A DNA stretch of 35,864 nt. Origin: JAVBSX01 sp031549145 (GTDB taxonomy: Bacteria; Planctomycetota; Planctomycetia; Pirellulales; Thermoguttaceae). This document shows positions 1-7,076 of the stretch, in pieces. The notes beneath the pieces were generated by a model that was given only the letters and a program-made list of their open reading frames with translations, was not told where the DNA came from and searched no databases. The stretch covers positions 1 through 35,864 of the forward strand of contig JAVBQI010000101.1 in assembly GCA_031549145.1 (NCBI GenBank). Direction: 5' to 3'. The position numbers and the translations under genes were made by a program. Position 1 is the stretch's first letter, and each line of letters opens with the position of its first letter.

Positions 1-270
1 GAACAGTTCGATTCGATGATCCCGCGGATTCGGAAATTGAAGCCGGATTGCCTTGTCGTAACGGGCGATCACAGCACGCCGGCGAAAATGTCTTCGCACA
101 GTTTTCACCCTGTTCCGACGCTCATCGTTTCGGACCTGGCGAGGACCGACGGCTGTCAAACGTTCGGCGAAACGGCGGCCAATTGCGGCGGCCTCGGTCA
201 TTTCGAGGCGATGTACCTGATGCCCTTGGCATTGGCTCACGCCAACCGCCTTGGAAAATACGGAGCGTAA
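1..270 (+). CDS. apgM: 2,3-bisphosphoglycerate-independent phosphoglycerate mutase, archaeal type (C-terminal part)
   Basis: The frame is open from base 1 and stops with TAA at 268-270, so only the last 89 residues are in the window. The visible tail has the conserved end of the ApgM alkaline-phosphatase-like fold: VVTGDHSTPAKM, where the Asp-His pair binds metal, then SHSFHPVPTLI, and GGLGHFEAMYLMPLALAHANRLGKYGA-like terminal helices ending in KYGA. The family interconverts 3-phosphoglycerate and 2-phosphoglycerate in glycolysis and gluconeogenesis and needs divalent metal. A palindromic repeat starts 20 bp after the stop, and its first hairpin could terminate the transcript. The assignment is firm for the family. 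The full length and the start lie outside the window. Confidence 0.88.
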   Translation, partial: EQFDSMIPRIRKLKPDCLVVTGDHSTPAKMSSHSFHPVPTLIVSDLARTDGCQTFGETAANCGGLGHFEAMYLMPLALAHANRLGKYGA

Positions 271-290
271 GGGAAATCAAAGCCAACCTC

Positions 291-414
291 ATCGAGCCGG
301 GACCGTAAGGTCCCGGTTGGTTTCCGTCTTCATTGCCCGTCCGAATTTATGGAAACGGACATCAGCGGGCATTGAAGACGGAGGCTAACCGGCAGCTGAC
401 GCAGCCGGCTCGAT
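291..414 (+). repeat. Palindromic intergenic repeat, family 1, copy 1
   Basis: The element begins ATCGAGCCG and ends CGGCTCGAT, so the ends are inverted repeats. The left end carries a perfect hairpin, CCGGGACC-GTAA-GGTCCCGG (297-316). The right end carries a different one (CCGGCAGC...GCAGCCGG). Inside are a second inverted pair, CCGTCTTCA (near 327) and TGAAGACGG (near 373). The two ends differ, so the element has a direction. Two more copies lie at 1758-1870 (same orientation) and 28108-28197 (opposite). It starts 20 bp after the apgM stop and ends one base before the first possible start of the MFS gene. Confidence 0.85.
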
Positions 415-1743
415 TTGACTTTCTTAAACACCGTGCCGCAATCCCCGAATCGCCTTGCCCGTGAGGCCGTCAAGAATAACGCCTTGCTCTGGGGGATCGG
501 CAACGGACTGATCAGCACCGCGCTGATCACCTATTTGATTCGGGACATTTGCGCGGGCGAACCGGACGCCCGGATTCAGGGAACAATCGCCTGGATTATC
601 GCCGCCCCCCGGATCGTCGGTCTGCTCCGAATCTTAACGCCGCGGCTCATCGAACGTTGCGGTTCCCGAAAAACGGTCGCGATCGCCGCTTACCTTCTCT
701 CGCCGCTTGTCTTGCTCGCGATCCCGCTCGGTGTCCCGCCGCTGATTCGGCAGGTTTCAAGCGGGGCGGCACTCGGATTTCTCGTCCTCGTTTGGTGCGC
801 TTATCATGTGATCGAGTATTTCGGTACGACCGCGCTTTGGTCTTGGATCGGGGATCTGACCTCGCAACGAGTTCGCGGCCGATTTCTCGGGCAACGGGAA
901 GCGTACATGATTTTCGGACAGACCCTCGGCTTTCTCGCGGCCGGACTGTATTCGAAACAGGCGATCGAATCGCTGCCGCAAGGAGCCCCGAAATGGGAAG
1001 CGTACGCTTTGCCGGCGTACTGCGGCGTCTTTTTTCTGCTCTGTGCCGCGATCCCGCTACTCTCGGCTCCCGAAATGCCTTGGAAAAAGGCGGCTATCGG
1101 AACACAAACGCGGCTTGCCGAGCTGTTCGCTCCGCTCCGTTCGGCAACGTTTTTGTGGTTCGTGCTTTTCGGTGTCTGGGTGCAAATCGCGTTCGGGCTG
1201 CCGCAGACGGCCTTTACGAATTACCGGATCAGCGTTCTCGGCATTTCGCTTTTGAGCTCGCTCGGACTGCAAACGCTCACCCGGATCGGCCAATTCGGGC
1301 TCGGTCCGACGGCGGGTCGTTGGATCGACCGGTTCGGCTATTTCCGGGTGCTCGGCGGTTCGTTCGCCGTCGCCGCCTGCGGGTCGCTCTTTTATTTTTT
1401 CGCGGAAGAATCAAGCTGGTGGTTGATTGGCGGAGCCGCCGTCGTTTGGATTTTTTGGGTCGGCATCAACATCGGCCTTTCCGCCCTGGTCTTGAACGTT
1501 GTTCCGGCGGAACAGCGAACGAGCGGAATCGCTCTCTTTTATTCGGCGACGACGTTGAGCTTCGCCCTCGCGACCTTGGGAGGCGGCTATTTGGCCGATG
1601 GGTTTCGCGACCGGGCCTTCCGCCTGCCGGGATCGCATATCCCTTGGGATTACGCCCATCTCAGTTTTTTCGGCAGTTTCGTGATGCTGCTCCTCGCGAT
1701 CGCCGTCCTCGCCGTCGCGCTGAGGAAAATGAAAAAGGTGTAG
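415..1743 (+). CDS. MFS transporter
   Basis: This 442-residue protein has about twelve hydrophobic segments, as expected for a major facilitator superfamily permease of the inner membrane. The cytoplasmic loop between helices 2 and 3 has RLIERCGSRKT, and the equivalent loop in the second half has AGRWIDRFGYFRVLGG, both forms of the MFS motif A region. LGQREAYMIFGQTLGFLAAG fits helices 4-5. The substrate cannot be read from sequence. The start is uncertain. TTG 415 and GTG 433 are both possible, neither has a Shine-Dalgarno sequence, and the first begins directly where repeat copy 1 ends. The gene is bracketed by two same-orientation copies of the family 1 repeat, 0 bp before it and 14 bp after its stop. 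Confidence 0.85.
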   Translation: MTFLNTVPQSPNRLAREAVKNNALLWGIGNGLISTALITYLIRDICAGEPDARIQGTIAWIIAAPRIVGLLRILTPRLIERCGSRKTVAIAAYLLSPLVLLAIPLGVPPLIRQVSSGAALGFLVLVWCAYHVIEYFGTTALWSWIGDLTSQRVRGRFLGQREAYMIFGQTLGFLAAGLYSKQAIESLPQGAPKWEAYALPAYCGVFFLLCAAIPLLSAPEMPWKKAAIGTQTRLAELFAPLRSATFLWFVLFGVWVQIAFGLPQTAFTNYRISVLGISLLSSLGLQTLTRIGQFGLGPTAGRWIDRFGYFRVLGGSFAVAACGSLFYFFAEESSWWLIGGAAVVWIFWVGINIGLSALVLNVVPAEQRTSGIALFYSATTLSFALATLGGGYLADGFRDRAFRLPGSHIPWDYAHLSFFGSFVMLLLAIAVLAVALRKMKKV

Positions 1744-1757
1744 CCCGGCAGCCCGCA

Positions 1758-1870
1758 ATCGAGCCGAGGCCGTGAGGCCCCGGTTAGCGTCCGTCTTCAA
1801 GGCCCGCCGGATCGAAGTTCAGCACCATTGAAGACGGACACTAACCGGCAGCTGACGCAGCCGGCTCGAT
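1758..1870 (+). repeat. Palindromic intergenic repeat, family 1, copy 2
   Basis: Same architecture and orientation as 291-414: ATCGAGCCG at the left, a GAGGCCGTGAGGCCCC hairpin-type left end, an inner CCGTCTTCAA / TTGAAGACGG inverted pair, and the right end CCGGCAGCTGACGCAGCCGG followed by CTCGAT. The right 20 bases match copy 1 exactly, while the central spacer differs. It begins 14 bp after the MFS stop codon. The 146 bp from here to the aldolase start show no gene or clear promoter. Confidence 0.85.
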
Positions 1871-2016
1871 AGGGCTTGCGATTCTCCGCCTCCGTTAAAG
1901 TTTCCCGATTCCGAAAAATACGGAATATCTTGAAAATGCTGGGTTGGTTGGCGGCAAGCGACGATAATTCCAGAAAGGTAGGGTTCTCCGTCAACTTTTC
2001 ACAAATCGGCATCAAT

Positions 2017-2898
2017 ATGATAAACTTGCATCAGATTAAAGAGGAAATTTGCGACATCGGTCGCCGGATTTACAACCGCGGTTTTGCCTCGGCGAACGAC
2101 GGCAACATCTCTTTTCGATTCGACGAGAACCGAGTCGTCTGCACGCCGACGGGGATCAGCAAGGGATTTATGAAGCCGGACGATCTCTGCATCGTTGATA
2201 TGAACGCTAATCAAATCTCCGGGCATCGAAAGATGACCAGCGAAATCCGGCAGCACATCACGATTATGAAGCACCGCGAGGACGTTAAGTCGGTCGTGCA
2301 TTGTCATCCGCCGCACGCGACGGCGTTCGGCGTCGCCCGGGAAGCGATTCCGCAATGCGTCTTGCCGGAAATCGACATCAATATGGGCGATGTCCCGATC
2401 GCGAAGTACACGATTCCCGGCGGGCAGGATTTTGCCGATGTGATCATCCCGTTTATCGACAAAAGCGACATCGTCGTGCAGGCGAACCACGGGACCGTCA
2501 GCGTCGGGCCGACCGTCGAAAAAGCGTATTTCCTGACGGAAATGCTCGACGCCTATTGCCGGATTCTGCTGATCGCCCGGAGCATCGGCAAGGTCGAGTA
2601 TTTCAACAAGTCGGAAGCCGAAGACCTGATCGCCTTGAAAACGAAATGGGGTTTCAAGGACAACCGGGCCGATTTGACGAACTGCGAGCTGTGCGCGAAC
2701 GACGTGTTCCGCGATTCCTGGAAGGAAACGGGCGTCGGGCATCGGGCGTTCCAACCGCCGCATTTCAAGCGAGGAGAAGCGGAAAAATCGGGCTGCGGCT
2801 GTGCGGCGTCCGGCTCGGCTTGCGAATGCAACCCGACGCAAGAATCGCTGATCCAGGCGATTACCGACCGCGTTTTGGAAGCGCTGCAAGGAAAATAA
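2017..2898 (+). CDS. Class II aldolase/adducin family protein with C-terminal tail resembling an encapsulation peptide
   Basis: This 293-residue protein has the class II aldolase fold used by L-fuculose-1-phosphate and L-rhamnulose-1-phosphate aldolases, which are zinc-dependent and yield DHAP plus lactaldehyde. The N-terminal signature is GFASANDGNISFRF, the metal-binding stretch is VVHCHPPHATAFG, and a later ligand region is QANHGTVSVG. The frame is open 47 codons further upstream, but family similarity begins at INLHQIKEEI, so ATG 2017 is the best start. Its Shine-Dalgarno sequence is weak. After the catalytic domain (to about residue 225) comes a Cys-rich linker (CELC, then CGCAASGSACEC) and a terminal amphipathic helix, ESLIQAITDRVLEALQ. 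That arrangement resembles the targeting tails of bacterial-microcompartment cargo aldolases known from planctomycetes. No shell-protein gene is in the window, so compartment targeting is inference. Confidence 0.88.
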   Translation: MINLHQIKEEICDIGRRIYNRGFASANDGNISFRFDENRVVCTPTGISKGFMKPDDLCIVDMNANQISGHRKMTSEIRQHITIMKHREDVKSVVHCHPPHATAFGVAREAIPQCVLPEIDINMGDVPIAKYTIPGGQDFADVIIPFIDKSDIVVQANHGTVSVGPTVEKAYFLTEMLDAYCRILLIARSIGKVEYFNKSEAEDLIALKTKWGFKDNRADLTNCELCANDVFRDSWKETGVGHRAFQPPHFKRGEAEKSGCGCAASGSACECNPTQESLIQAITDRVLEALQGK

Positions 2899-2911
2899 CA
2901 TTTGTCTCAGC

Positions 2912-3005
2912 AAAAGCCGGAAAGGAGCGAAGCGTATTGACGATGTGTTGACGTTCAATCTCAACACACCGTCAATGCGCCGGGTACGGCTCCTTTCCGG
3001 CTTTT
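2912..3005. repeat. Palindromic intergenic repeat, family 2, copy 1
   Basis: A 17-bp perfect inverted repeat bounds the element: AAAAGCCGGAAAGGAGC at the left and its complement at the right. A second, inner pair is TTGACGATGTGTTGA versus TCAACACACCGTCAA (imperfect). It starts 13 bp after the aldolase stop. A GC-rich stem followed by TTTTGTTT at the right could serve as a Rho-independent terminator. A second copy is at 26139-26246 and a degenerate half copy at 29067-29095. Confidence 0.85.
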
Positions 3006-3181
3006 GTTTCGAAAGGATGTGAACGAGCCGCCAATTTTGCGCAAACCTCTTGTCTCCCCCATCTTTCCGAGAAAAAACAGGTAAATTGAACTGGTGCGAC
3101 CAACACAATTGATGTATTATTCCCGCCCCCTGCGGAAACGATATTGGTCAATCTTCGTTCTTTTCCCTTTTTCCTTTCTCA

Positions 3182-4189
3182 ATGAACCTTTCCTGCCGTT
3201 TGTTTTTCCGGCTTTGCGTATCGCTTTTGGTCCTTGTTTTCGGGGCTTTTTGCTTTTCGGCGGAAGAAATCTCCTCTTACGCTTCCTATCCGTCGCTCTC
3301 GTTTGAACCCGAGCGGGAAGAGTCGTTTTCGGGTTTGGCGGATCGGCTCGATCTGCAAGAAGAGCTGCAAAGACGGAGCCCGCAAGCATCGCGAAAGCAG
3401 GGATTGATCCAACGGGTTAATTTCGGCGGCTCCTGGATTCCCGAAGGAGGCGACAGTGGGTTGGGGCTGGCGACGTTTAATACGAACATCACCTTTGCGC
3501 TGCCCGGCCCCAAGACAGGACCGTTCGGCCCTTCCTATTTCCTAATCTCTCCCGCTTTTTCCTACACCAACATCCAATGGGAACATTCCCAGGGGTTTCC
3601 CGATTCGCTTTACACGGCAGGGCTCAGTCTTTCCTGGATGAAACCGATCAACGAACGTTGGAACCTGATGCTCAATGCGACCCCGGGCTATGCCGGGGAC
3701 GGCAAAGCGACATCATACGCCGTTCGTTGTCCCGTGATCCTCGGATTGACCTGGACACCGAATTCGCGTTGGAAGGTTGTTTTTGGGGCAGGGTATATGG
3801 ACCGAAGCGATTTTCCGGTTCTCCCCTTTGCCGGGGTCGTTTACACCCCCAACGAAGATTGGAAATTCGAGCTTATGGCCCCACAGCCGCGGGTTGCGCG
3901 ACGGCTTTCCGGTTGGAGCGATGTGCTCTGCAACCGCTGGGTTTATCTCGGCGGCGGGTTCGGCGGGGGAGCCTGGGCCGTTGAAAGCTGGAATGGGCGT
4001 TCCGATCTGGCCATGTACCGGGAATTTTCCCTGACGCTCGGTTACGAAGCGGTTCGAACGAACAGCGGTTTCCTTTGGAATGTGGAAATCGCCTACATTT
4101 TTGGGAGAAAAATGGAATTCGATCACGACACTCGCCCGGATTACAGCCCGGACGACGCCCTCGCGTTGAGAGTCAAGGTTTCCTTTTAG
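3182..4189 (+). CDS. Secreted protein, probable outer-membrane beta-barrel (DUF6268-like)
   Basis: This 335-residue protein begins with a clear signal peptide: NLSCR, a hydrophobic core SLLVLVFGAFCFS, and probable cleavage after FSA near residue 27. The mature part has alternating hydrophobic and polar strands rich in aromatic residues (FLISPAFSYTNIQW, LYTAGLSLSWMKPI, WVYLGGGFGGGAW, LWNVEIAYIFGRKMEF) and ends in the C-terminal Phe (LRVKVSF) typical of outer-membrane barrels. The pattern MAPQPRVARRL followed by a GGG strand and YREFSLTLGYE recalls the uncharacterised DUF6268 family as I remember it; I could not check this. ATG 3182 has a pyrimidine-rich leader and no Shine-Dalgarno sequence. 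The function is unknown, and a channel or envelope structural role is inference. Confidence 0.7.
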   Translation: MNLSCRLFFRLCVSLLVLVFGAFCFSAEEISSYASYPSLSFEPEREESFSGLADRLDLQEELQRRSPQASRKQGLIQRVNFGGSWIPEGGDSGLGLATFNTNITFALPGPKTGPFGPSYFLISPAFSYTNIQWEHSQGFPDSLYTAGLSLSWMKPINERWNLMLNATPGYAGDGKATSYAVRCPVILGLTWTPNSRWKVVFGAGYMDRSDFPVLPFAGVVYTPNEDWKFELMAPQPRVARRLSGWSDVLCNRWVYLGGGFGGGAWAVESWNGRSDLAMYREFSLTLGYEAVRTNSGFLWNVEIAYIFGRKMEFDHDTRPDYSPDDALALRVKVSF

Positions 4190-4820
4190 ATCAAATTTCG
4201 AGTTGGTCTGGAGTGTTTCGCTCCCGTTGGTCGCTACTTTATGCAAATAATCACTCCAGACCAACTTCGGATCCGCTCTAGAAGCAATTGCCGCTTTTGC
4301 TGGTTTATAACGCAGCAAAATCTCCAATGGCGATGCAGCAAAACAATACAGGGATTTTTTTAGATTTTTACGACAATCGTTATATTCTTTGTATTCGACG
4401 CACGCGATTTTTCTTTTTTCATTTTTGTTACATCCGTTGCGGCAAGTGTCGTACGTTGCGAACAAAAAATTCAATTTTTCCAAAAACAATAAATTTTTTG
4501 GAATAAAATCCAACTGGCATGAACTTTGCTCCAGATTTATAGTGCTGCCAGAGCGTGAAAGAAAAACCACTCATTGAGGCAACCGATTTTGGTTTGTCAA
4601 AAATGCCAAATCGTGAAGTATAATAATGTTGTGTTTTTATACGGTTTCAAAATTCTTTACTAAATAATCGGGATTACTTCTAGCGAAATTTTTTCGATTG
4701 AGGTATAATAAAATAGAGGGTTTTGTGGGGCGAGATGCCCAAAATTGACACAAATCGATACCGTTATCGTTTTTCAGTGTGCTATTTGATTTGAAAAACG
4801 GTGCCTTGGAGAAGGAAATC
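4190..4820. other. AT-rich intergenic region (631 bp)
   Basis: The stretch contains one strong inverted repeat just after the upstream stop (listed separately). From about 4300 to 4780 it is markedly AT-rich compared with the neighbouring genes. Short open frames here, such as 4288-4506, have low-complexity Phe/Arg-rich translations and no recognisable family, so I do not call them. Two TATAAT-like boxes occur, at 4619-4624 (TTGTCA about 19 bp upstream) and near 4706. Either could belong to a promoter for the PEP-CTERM gene, but their upstream boxes are poor. Confidence 0.5.
4201..4266. repeat. Long inverted repeat after the barrel-protein gene
   Basis: AGTTGGTCTGGAGTG (4201-4215) is repeated as a perfect 15-bp complement at 4252-4266, with a 36-nt loop. 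It begins 12 bp after the stop at 4189. The loop holds CGCTCCCGTTGGTCG, which differs by one base from a stretch at about 10990-11004 that also lies inside an imperfect inverted repeat. It could be a terminator without a T-tract, or a remnant of another repeat family. Confidence 0.65.
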
Positions 4821-5306
4821 ATGAGAGTACGATCACTATTGCCGTTCGTTATCAGCTGTGCGTTCCTATTGGCGGTGCAGTCGGCATTCGCTGACCGTGC
4901 CAAGATCAGTGATTTTCCGACCTCGGGGAGCACTCCGCAAACCCAGGCGACGAGAAACGCCCCCGATCCGGCGAATTTTCCTCTTTCGGACGAAACGACG
5001 GACGAAACGACGAAGTTGTGTACCGAAAACCCAATTGTCGGCAGCCCGGAAGTCGAAGACTTTGTTGTTTTGAGGCGGGAAAACCTGGACCGGTATTACG
5101 ACACTCCTCGGACGCGAGAAACTTCGAATCCGCCGGTTTATCCTCCGAACTATCCGCCGCAGTATCCTCCGCACTACCCGCCGTATACACCGCCGGACGA
5201 TCCGCCGGACGATCCGCTGACCCCGGAACCCGCGACCTTATTGATTTGCGGTTTGGGTTGCGTCGGGTTGTTGCCGTTTTCGAGACGATTTGGAAATCGA
5301 AAATAA
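4821..5306 (+). CDS. Small PEP-CTERM sorting-domain protein
   Basis: This 161-residue protein has an N-terminal signal peptide (RVRSLLPFVISCAFLLAVQ, cleavage after AFA near residue 24). The middle is acidic and Thr-rich, a Pro/Tyr tract follows (PPVYPPNYPPQYPPHYPP, then PPDDPPDDP), and the end is a canonical PEP-CTERM domain: TPEPATLLICG, a hydrophobic helix and the basic tail SRRFGNRK. In this sorting system an exosortase cleaves and anchors the protein in the envelope; no exosortase gene is in the window. ATG 4821 is chosen because GGAGAAGGA lies just before it, although the frame is open 14 codons further. A good terminator follows at 5343-5371. Cargo function is unknown; the Pro/Tyr repeats suggest an extended surface or matrix segment. 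Confidence 0.82.
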   Translation: MRVRSLLPFVISCAFLLAVQSAFADRAKISDFPTSGSTPQTQATRNAPDPANFPLSDETTDETTKLCTENPIVGSPEVEDFVVLRRENLDRYYDTPRTRETSNPPVYPPNYPPQYPPHYPPYTPPDDPPDDPLTPEPATLLICGLGCVGLLPFSRRFGNRK

Positions 5307-5342
5307 TATGCGGGCTGGCTTTCCCGTCCATCGATTTTTTTG

Positions 5343-5371
5343 ACCGCGGTTGCGAGACTGCGGTTTTTTTT
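5343..5371 (+). terminator. Rho-independent terminator of the PEP-CTERM gene
   Basis: An 8-bp stem, ACCGCGGT / ACTGCGGT (one G-U pair), with a six-base loop is followed directly by eight T. It lies 37 bp after the stop codon at 5306. Confidence 0.85.
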
Positions 5372-5506
5372 GCGCGCATTTTTGGCTGGTCTCAACGGCT
5401 TTCTTCAAATACGCCAACTTGCCTTACGGATCTTTCGAATTGGGCCGCTGCCGTACTGACGGCCTGAGTATACGGCTCGATGGGGGAGTGTTACGTCTAA
5501 AACAAA

Positions 5507-5548
5507 ACCACGGGCCGGGAACGATTGTTCCCGACCCGTGGTCTTTTT
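5507..5548. terminator. Strong hairpin, probable bidirectional terminator
   Basis: ACCACGGG-C-CGGGAAC and GTTCCCG-A-CCCGTGGT form a stem of about 16 bp with a GATT loop at 5507-5542. CTTTTTG follows on the plus strand and GTTTTGTTTT on the minus strand. It lies between the plus-strand PEP-CTERM gene and the 3' end of the minus-strand CAP gene, so its main job is probably to end the CAP transcript. Confidence 0.8.
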
Positions 5549-5594
5549 GTTTCGCGAAGATTAGTTCACGAGTTTTAGGCTTTGTAACCGAGTT

Positions 5595-6215
5595 TTAACG
5601 AAAACGTCCGGTCCAGTATCTTCCGTGGTTGCCGAAGCCGACCTCGCTGTAACGCGGCGACATCAACATGCCCCAGTGTGGCGGCGAGCCTCGCCAAATG
5701 GAATACGCCGACTGGCCGGTACCCCCGCACATCGCGATGATCTCCTGCGAGGCTCCGTGAAAAAAGCCGCGTGAGGACATTGTCATCGACCAGGCCCGGG
5801 AGGCGGTCGAGAGGGCCGAGTTCAGCGTCAACGGCTTCAGCCCGCGTCGCGCCCGCTCGGCGTTAACCAGAGCAAGACAATTGGCTTCTTCCGCTTCCCG
5901 CCGCTCGGTCGCACTCAGAACTTGCGGCTCTTCGACCTTCTGCCCGGCTTCCGGGGCCGCTGTCGGCTCGAACGAAATCACCGGCTTATATGCTACGACT
6001 TTGTTTTGTTGTTCTTCTTTGTTCTGTGATTCCTCTTTGTTTTGCGTTTCCGCGGCCGGAGTTTGGGGTTGAGGGGTGCTTTTTCGGACACAATTCTGGC
6101 ATTGCTGTTGCCCGAAAAATTGCTGAAAGAACCCGGCAGCCTCGGATTTCGAGACGAAACAAACCAAAAATAGGAATAACAATCCAAGGAGAGTTATATG
6201 TTTCGACACAATCAT
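5595..6215 (-). CDS. Secreted CAP (SCP/PR-1-like) domain protein
   Basis: This 206-residue protein has a signal peptide (HITLLGLLFLFLVCFVSKSEA) and a short Cys pair (QCQNCV). A low-complexity Gln/Asn/Lys/Glu spacer with TQNKEESQNKEEQQNK repeats spans about residues 50-75. The C-terminal CAP domain (about 105-206) includes LVNAERARRGLKPLTLNSAL, SRGFFHGASQEII and PPHWGMLMSPRYSEVGFG. CAP proteins are extracellular and functionally diverse; bacterial ones are poorly understood. The domain is at the short end of the family. The start is open to doubt: ATG 6215 lies directly against AAAGGA, while GTG 6209 (codon 3) lies six bases from it and would be better spaced. A bidirectional terminator follows at 5507-5548. 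Confidence 0.85.
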   Translation of the reverse strand: MIVSKHITLLGLLFLFLVCFVSKSEAAGFFQQFFGQQQCQNCVRKSTPQPQTPAAETQNKEESQNKEEQQNKVVAYKPVISFEPTAAPEAGQKVEEPQVLSATERREAEEANCLALVNAERARRGLKPLTLNSALSTASRAWSMTMSSRGFFHGASQEIIAMCGGTGQSAYSIWRGSPPHWGMLMSPRYSEVGFGNHGRYWTGRFR

Positions 6216-6669
6216 TCCTTTCTTTGTTGTTAATGATTAATAAACGCAAAGCTACACAATAGCTTCCGGTAATCATTATTGAGGAGGAGATAGGTCTTCT
6301 TGACCTTCATTCAAGGGGCGAACGAGCGAGATGCCCATTCTTCAAGACAATTGAAGTCCCCTTGTCTATCCATAATAAGCAGTACAATCATTACAGGTCA
6401 TACAGCTTGCTCGGATTCTACAGGTTTTCTCCGGAAATGCAACAAGGCCCCGGAAAAAACTTTTGATATTCGTTCGTATTTAATGCAGAGGGAAAAAAGA
6501 AAGCCCGTGTAGCCGAGCGACGTAGACGCCGGTACGATAAGGTTTCAAATTGTACTGTCCGTCTCTACGACCAAAACATAATCTTGAATCAAGGCTTTAG
6601 ACTTTAGGCCGTAGGTCTCGTTTTCCAACCGCCTAAAGTCTACAGCCTACAGCCTTTCCCACAAAAAAC
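6216..6669. other. Intergenic region between divergent CAP gene and yacG
   Basis: The region must hold the promoters of both flanking genes, but I see no convincing -35/-10 pair. GAGGAGGAG at 6282-6290 resembles a strong ribosome-binding site ahead of a TTG at 6300 that opens a 70-codon frame. The peptide matches nothing I know, so it is not called. A seven-base-periodic inverted repeat lies at 6591-6657. Confidence 0.4.
6591..6657. repeat. Heptamer-periodic inverted repeat
   Basis: The left arm reads as consecutive 7-mers GGCTTTA, GACTTTA, GGCCGTA. The right arm, read on the minus strand, gives GGCTGTA, GGCTGTA, GACTTTA, GGC. The arms complement each other over TAGACTTTAGGC. It ends 12 bp before the yacG start. 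The seven-base period resembles short tandemly repeated repetitive sequences described in cyanobacteria, though the motif is different. Confidence 0.7.
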
Positions 6670-6861
6670 ATGTCTCCTCCCCTGCACTGTCCGGTTTGCG
6701 ATGTTACCTTTTCGACGGAAAAGGAGGGTGTCGAATTGCCGTTCTGCTCCAAACGCTGCAAGCTGATCGACCGCGGCCGCTGGGTCAACGAAGAATACGG
6801 CCTCCCGTTCGAGTCGGAACACGCCCCGCCGCCGGACGAGGATCACGAACGGGCCGATTGA
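6670..6861 (+). CDS. yacG: DNA gyrase inhibitor YacG
   Basis: This 63-residue protein has the four YacG zinc ligands C7-x2-C10 and C26-x3-C30, with the diagnostic stretch PFCSKRCKLIDRGRWVNEEY followed by an acidic C-terminus. In Escherichia coli YacG binds the GyrB C-terminal region and blocks DNA binding by gyrase. Here it stands alone rather than beside coaE/yacF. ATG 6670 has no clear Shine-Dalgarno sequence. Confidence 0.92.
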   Translation: MSPPLHCPVCDVTFSTEKEGVELPFCSKRCKLIDRGRWVNEEYGLPFESEHAPPPDEDHERAD

Positions 6862-6963
6862 CGCTCTAGCCCGAAGCACGAGCTGGGTTGGCCTCGCGAT
6901 TCCGTATTTGTTGACGCTTCGTGCTGTTGTTCGCTGCGTTCGATTTTTTTCGTGAGGATCAGT

Positions 6964-7070
6964 ATACTCAAGCCGGTTTAATATTCCCGTCTTTAGTACG
7001 GTAGCGGCCCAACGAGGCCGCGGTTTGGCAGAGGGCGAAGCCTACCACCCCCTACCGGCTACGGTATAAC
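6964..7070 (+). repeat. Intergenic repeat, family 3, copy 1
   Basis: The element begins ATACTCAAGCCGGTTTAAT, continues CCCGTCTTTAGTACGGTAGC, GGCCCAACGAGGC, GGTTTGGCAGAGGGCGAAGC, and ends CCCCTACCGGCTACGGT. Nearly the same string recurs at 32928-33050. GTACGGTAGC near the left and CTACCGGCTACGGTATAAC at the right can pair in part. It ends 6 bp from the stop codon of the minus-strand glycosyltransferase gene, that is, directly at that gene's 3' side. Confidence 0.85.
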
Positions 7071-7076
7071 ACCCCT

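Noticed and set aside
549..1775. Long Arg-rich frame overlapping the MFS gene
   Set aside because: The sense frame has twelve membrane segments and MFS motifs; this one is a +2-frame shadow.
1999..3108. 369-codon minus-strand frame opposite the aldolase
   Set aside because: Composition is that of antisense translation and it spans the family 2 repeat; the aldolase is unambiguous.
3713..4570. 285-codon minus-strand frame across the end of the barrel gene
   Set aside because: It covers both coding and AT-rich non-coding DNA, with no family-like segments and no start signal.
6300..6512. 70-codon frame starting with TTG behind GAGGAGGAG
   Set aside because: The possible ribosome-binding site is attractive, but the spacing is long, the start is TTG and the peptide has no recognisable features.
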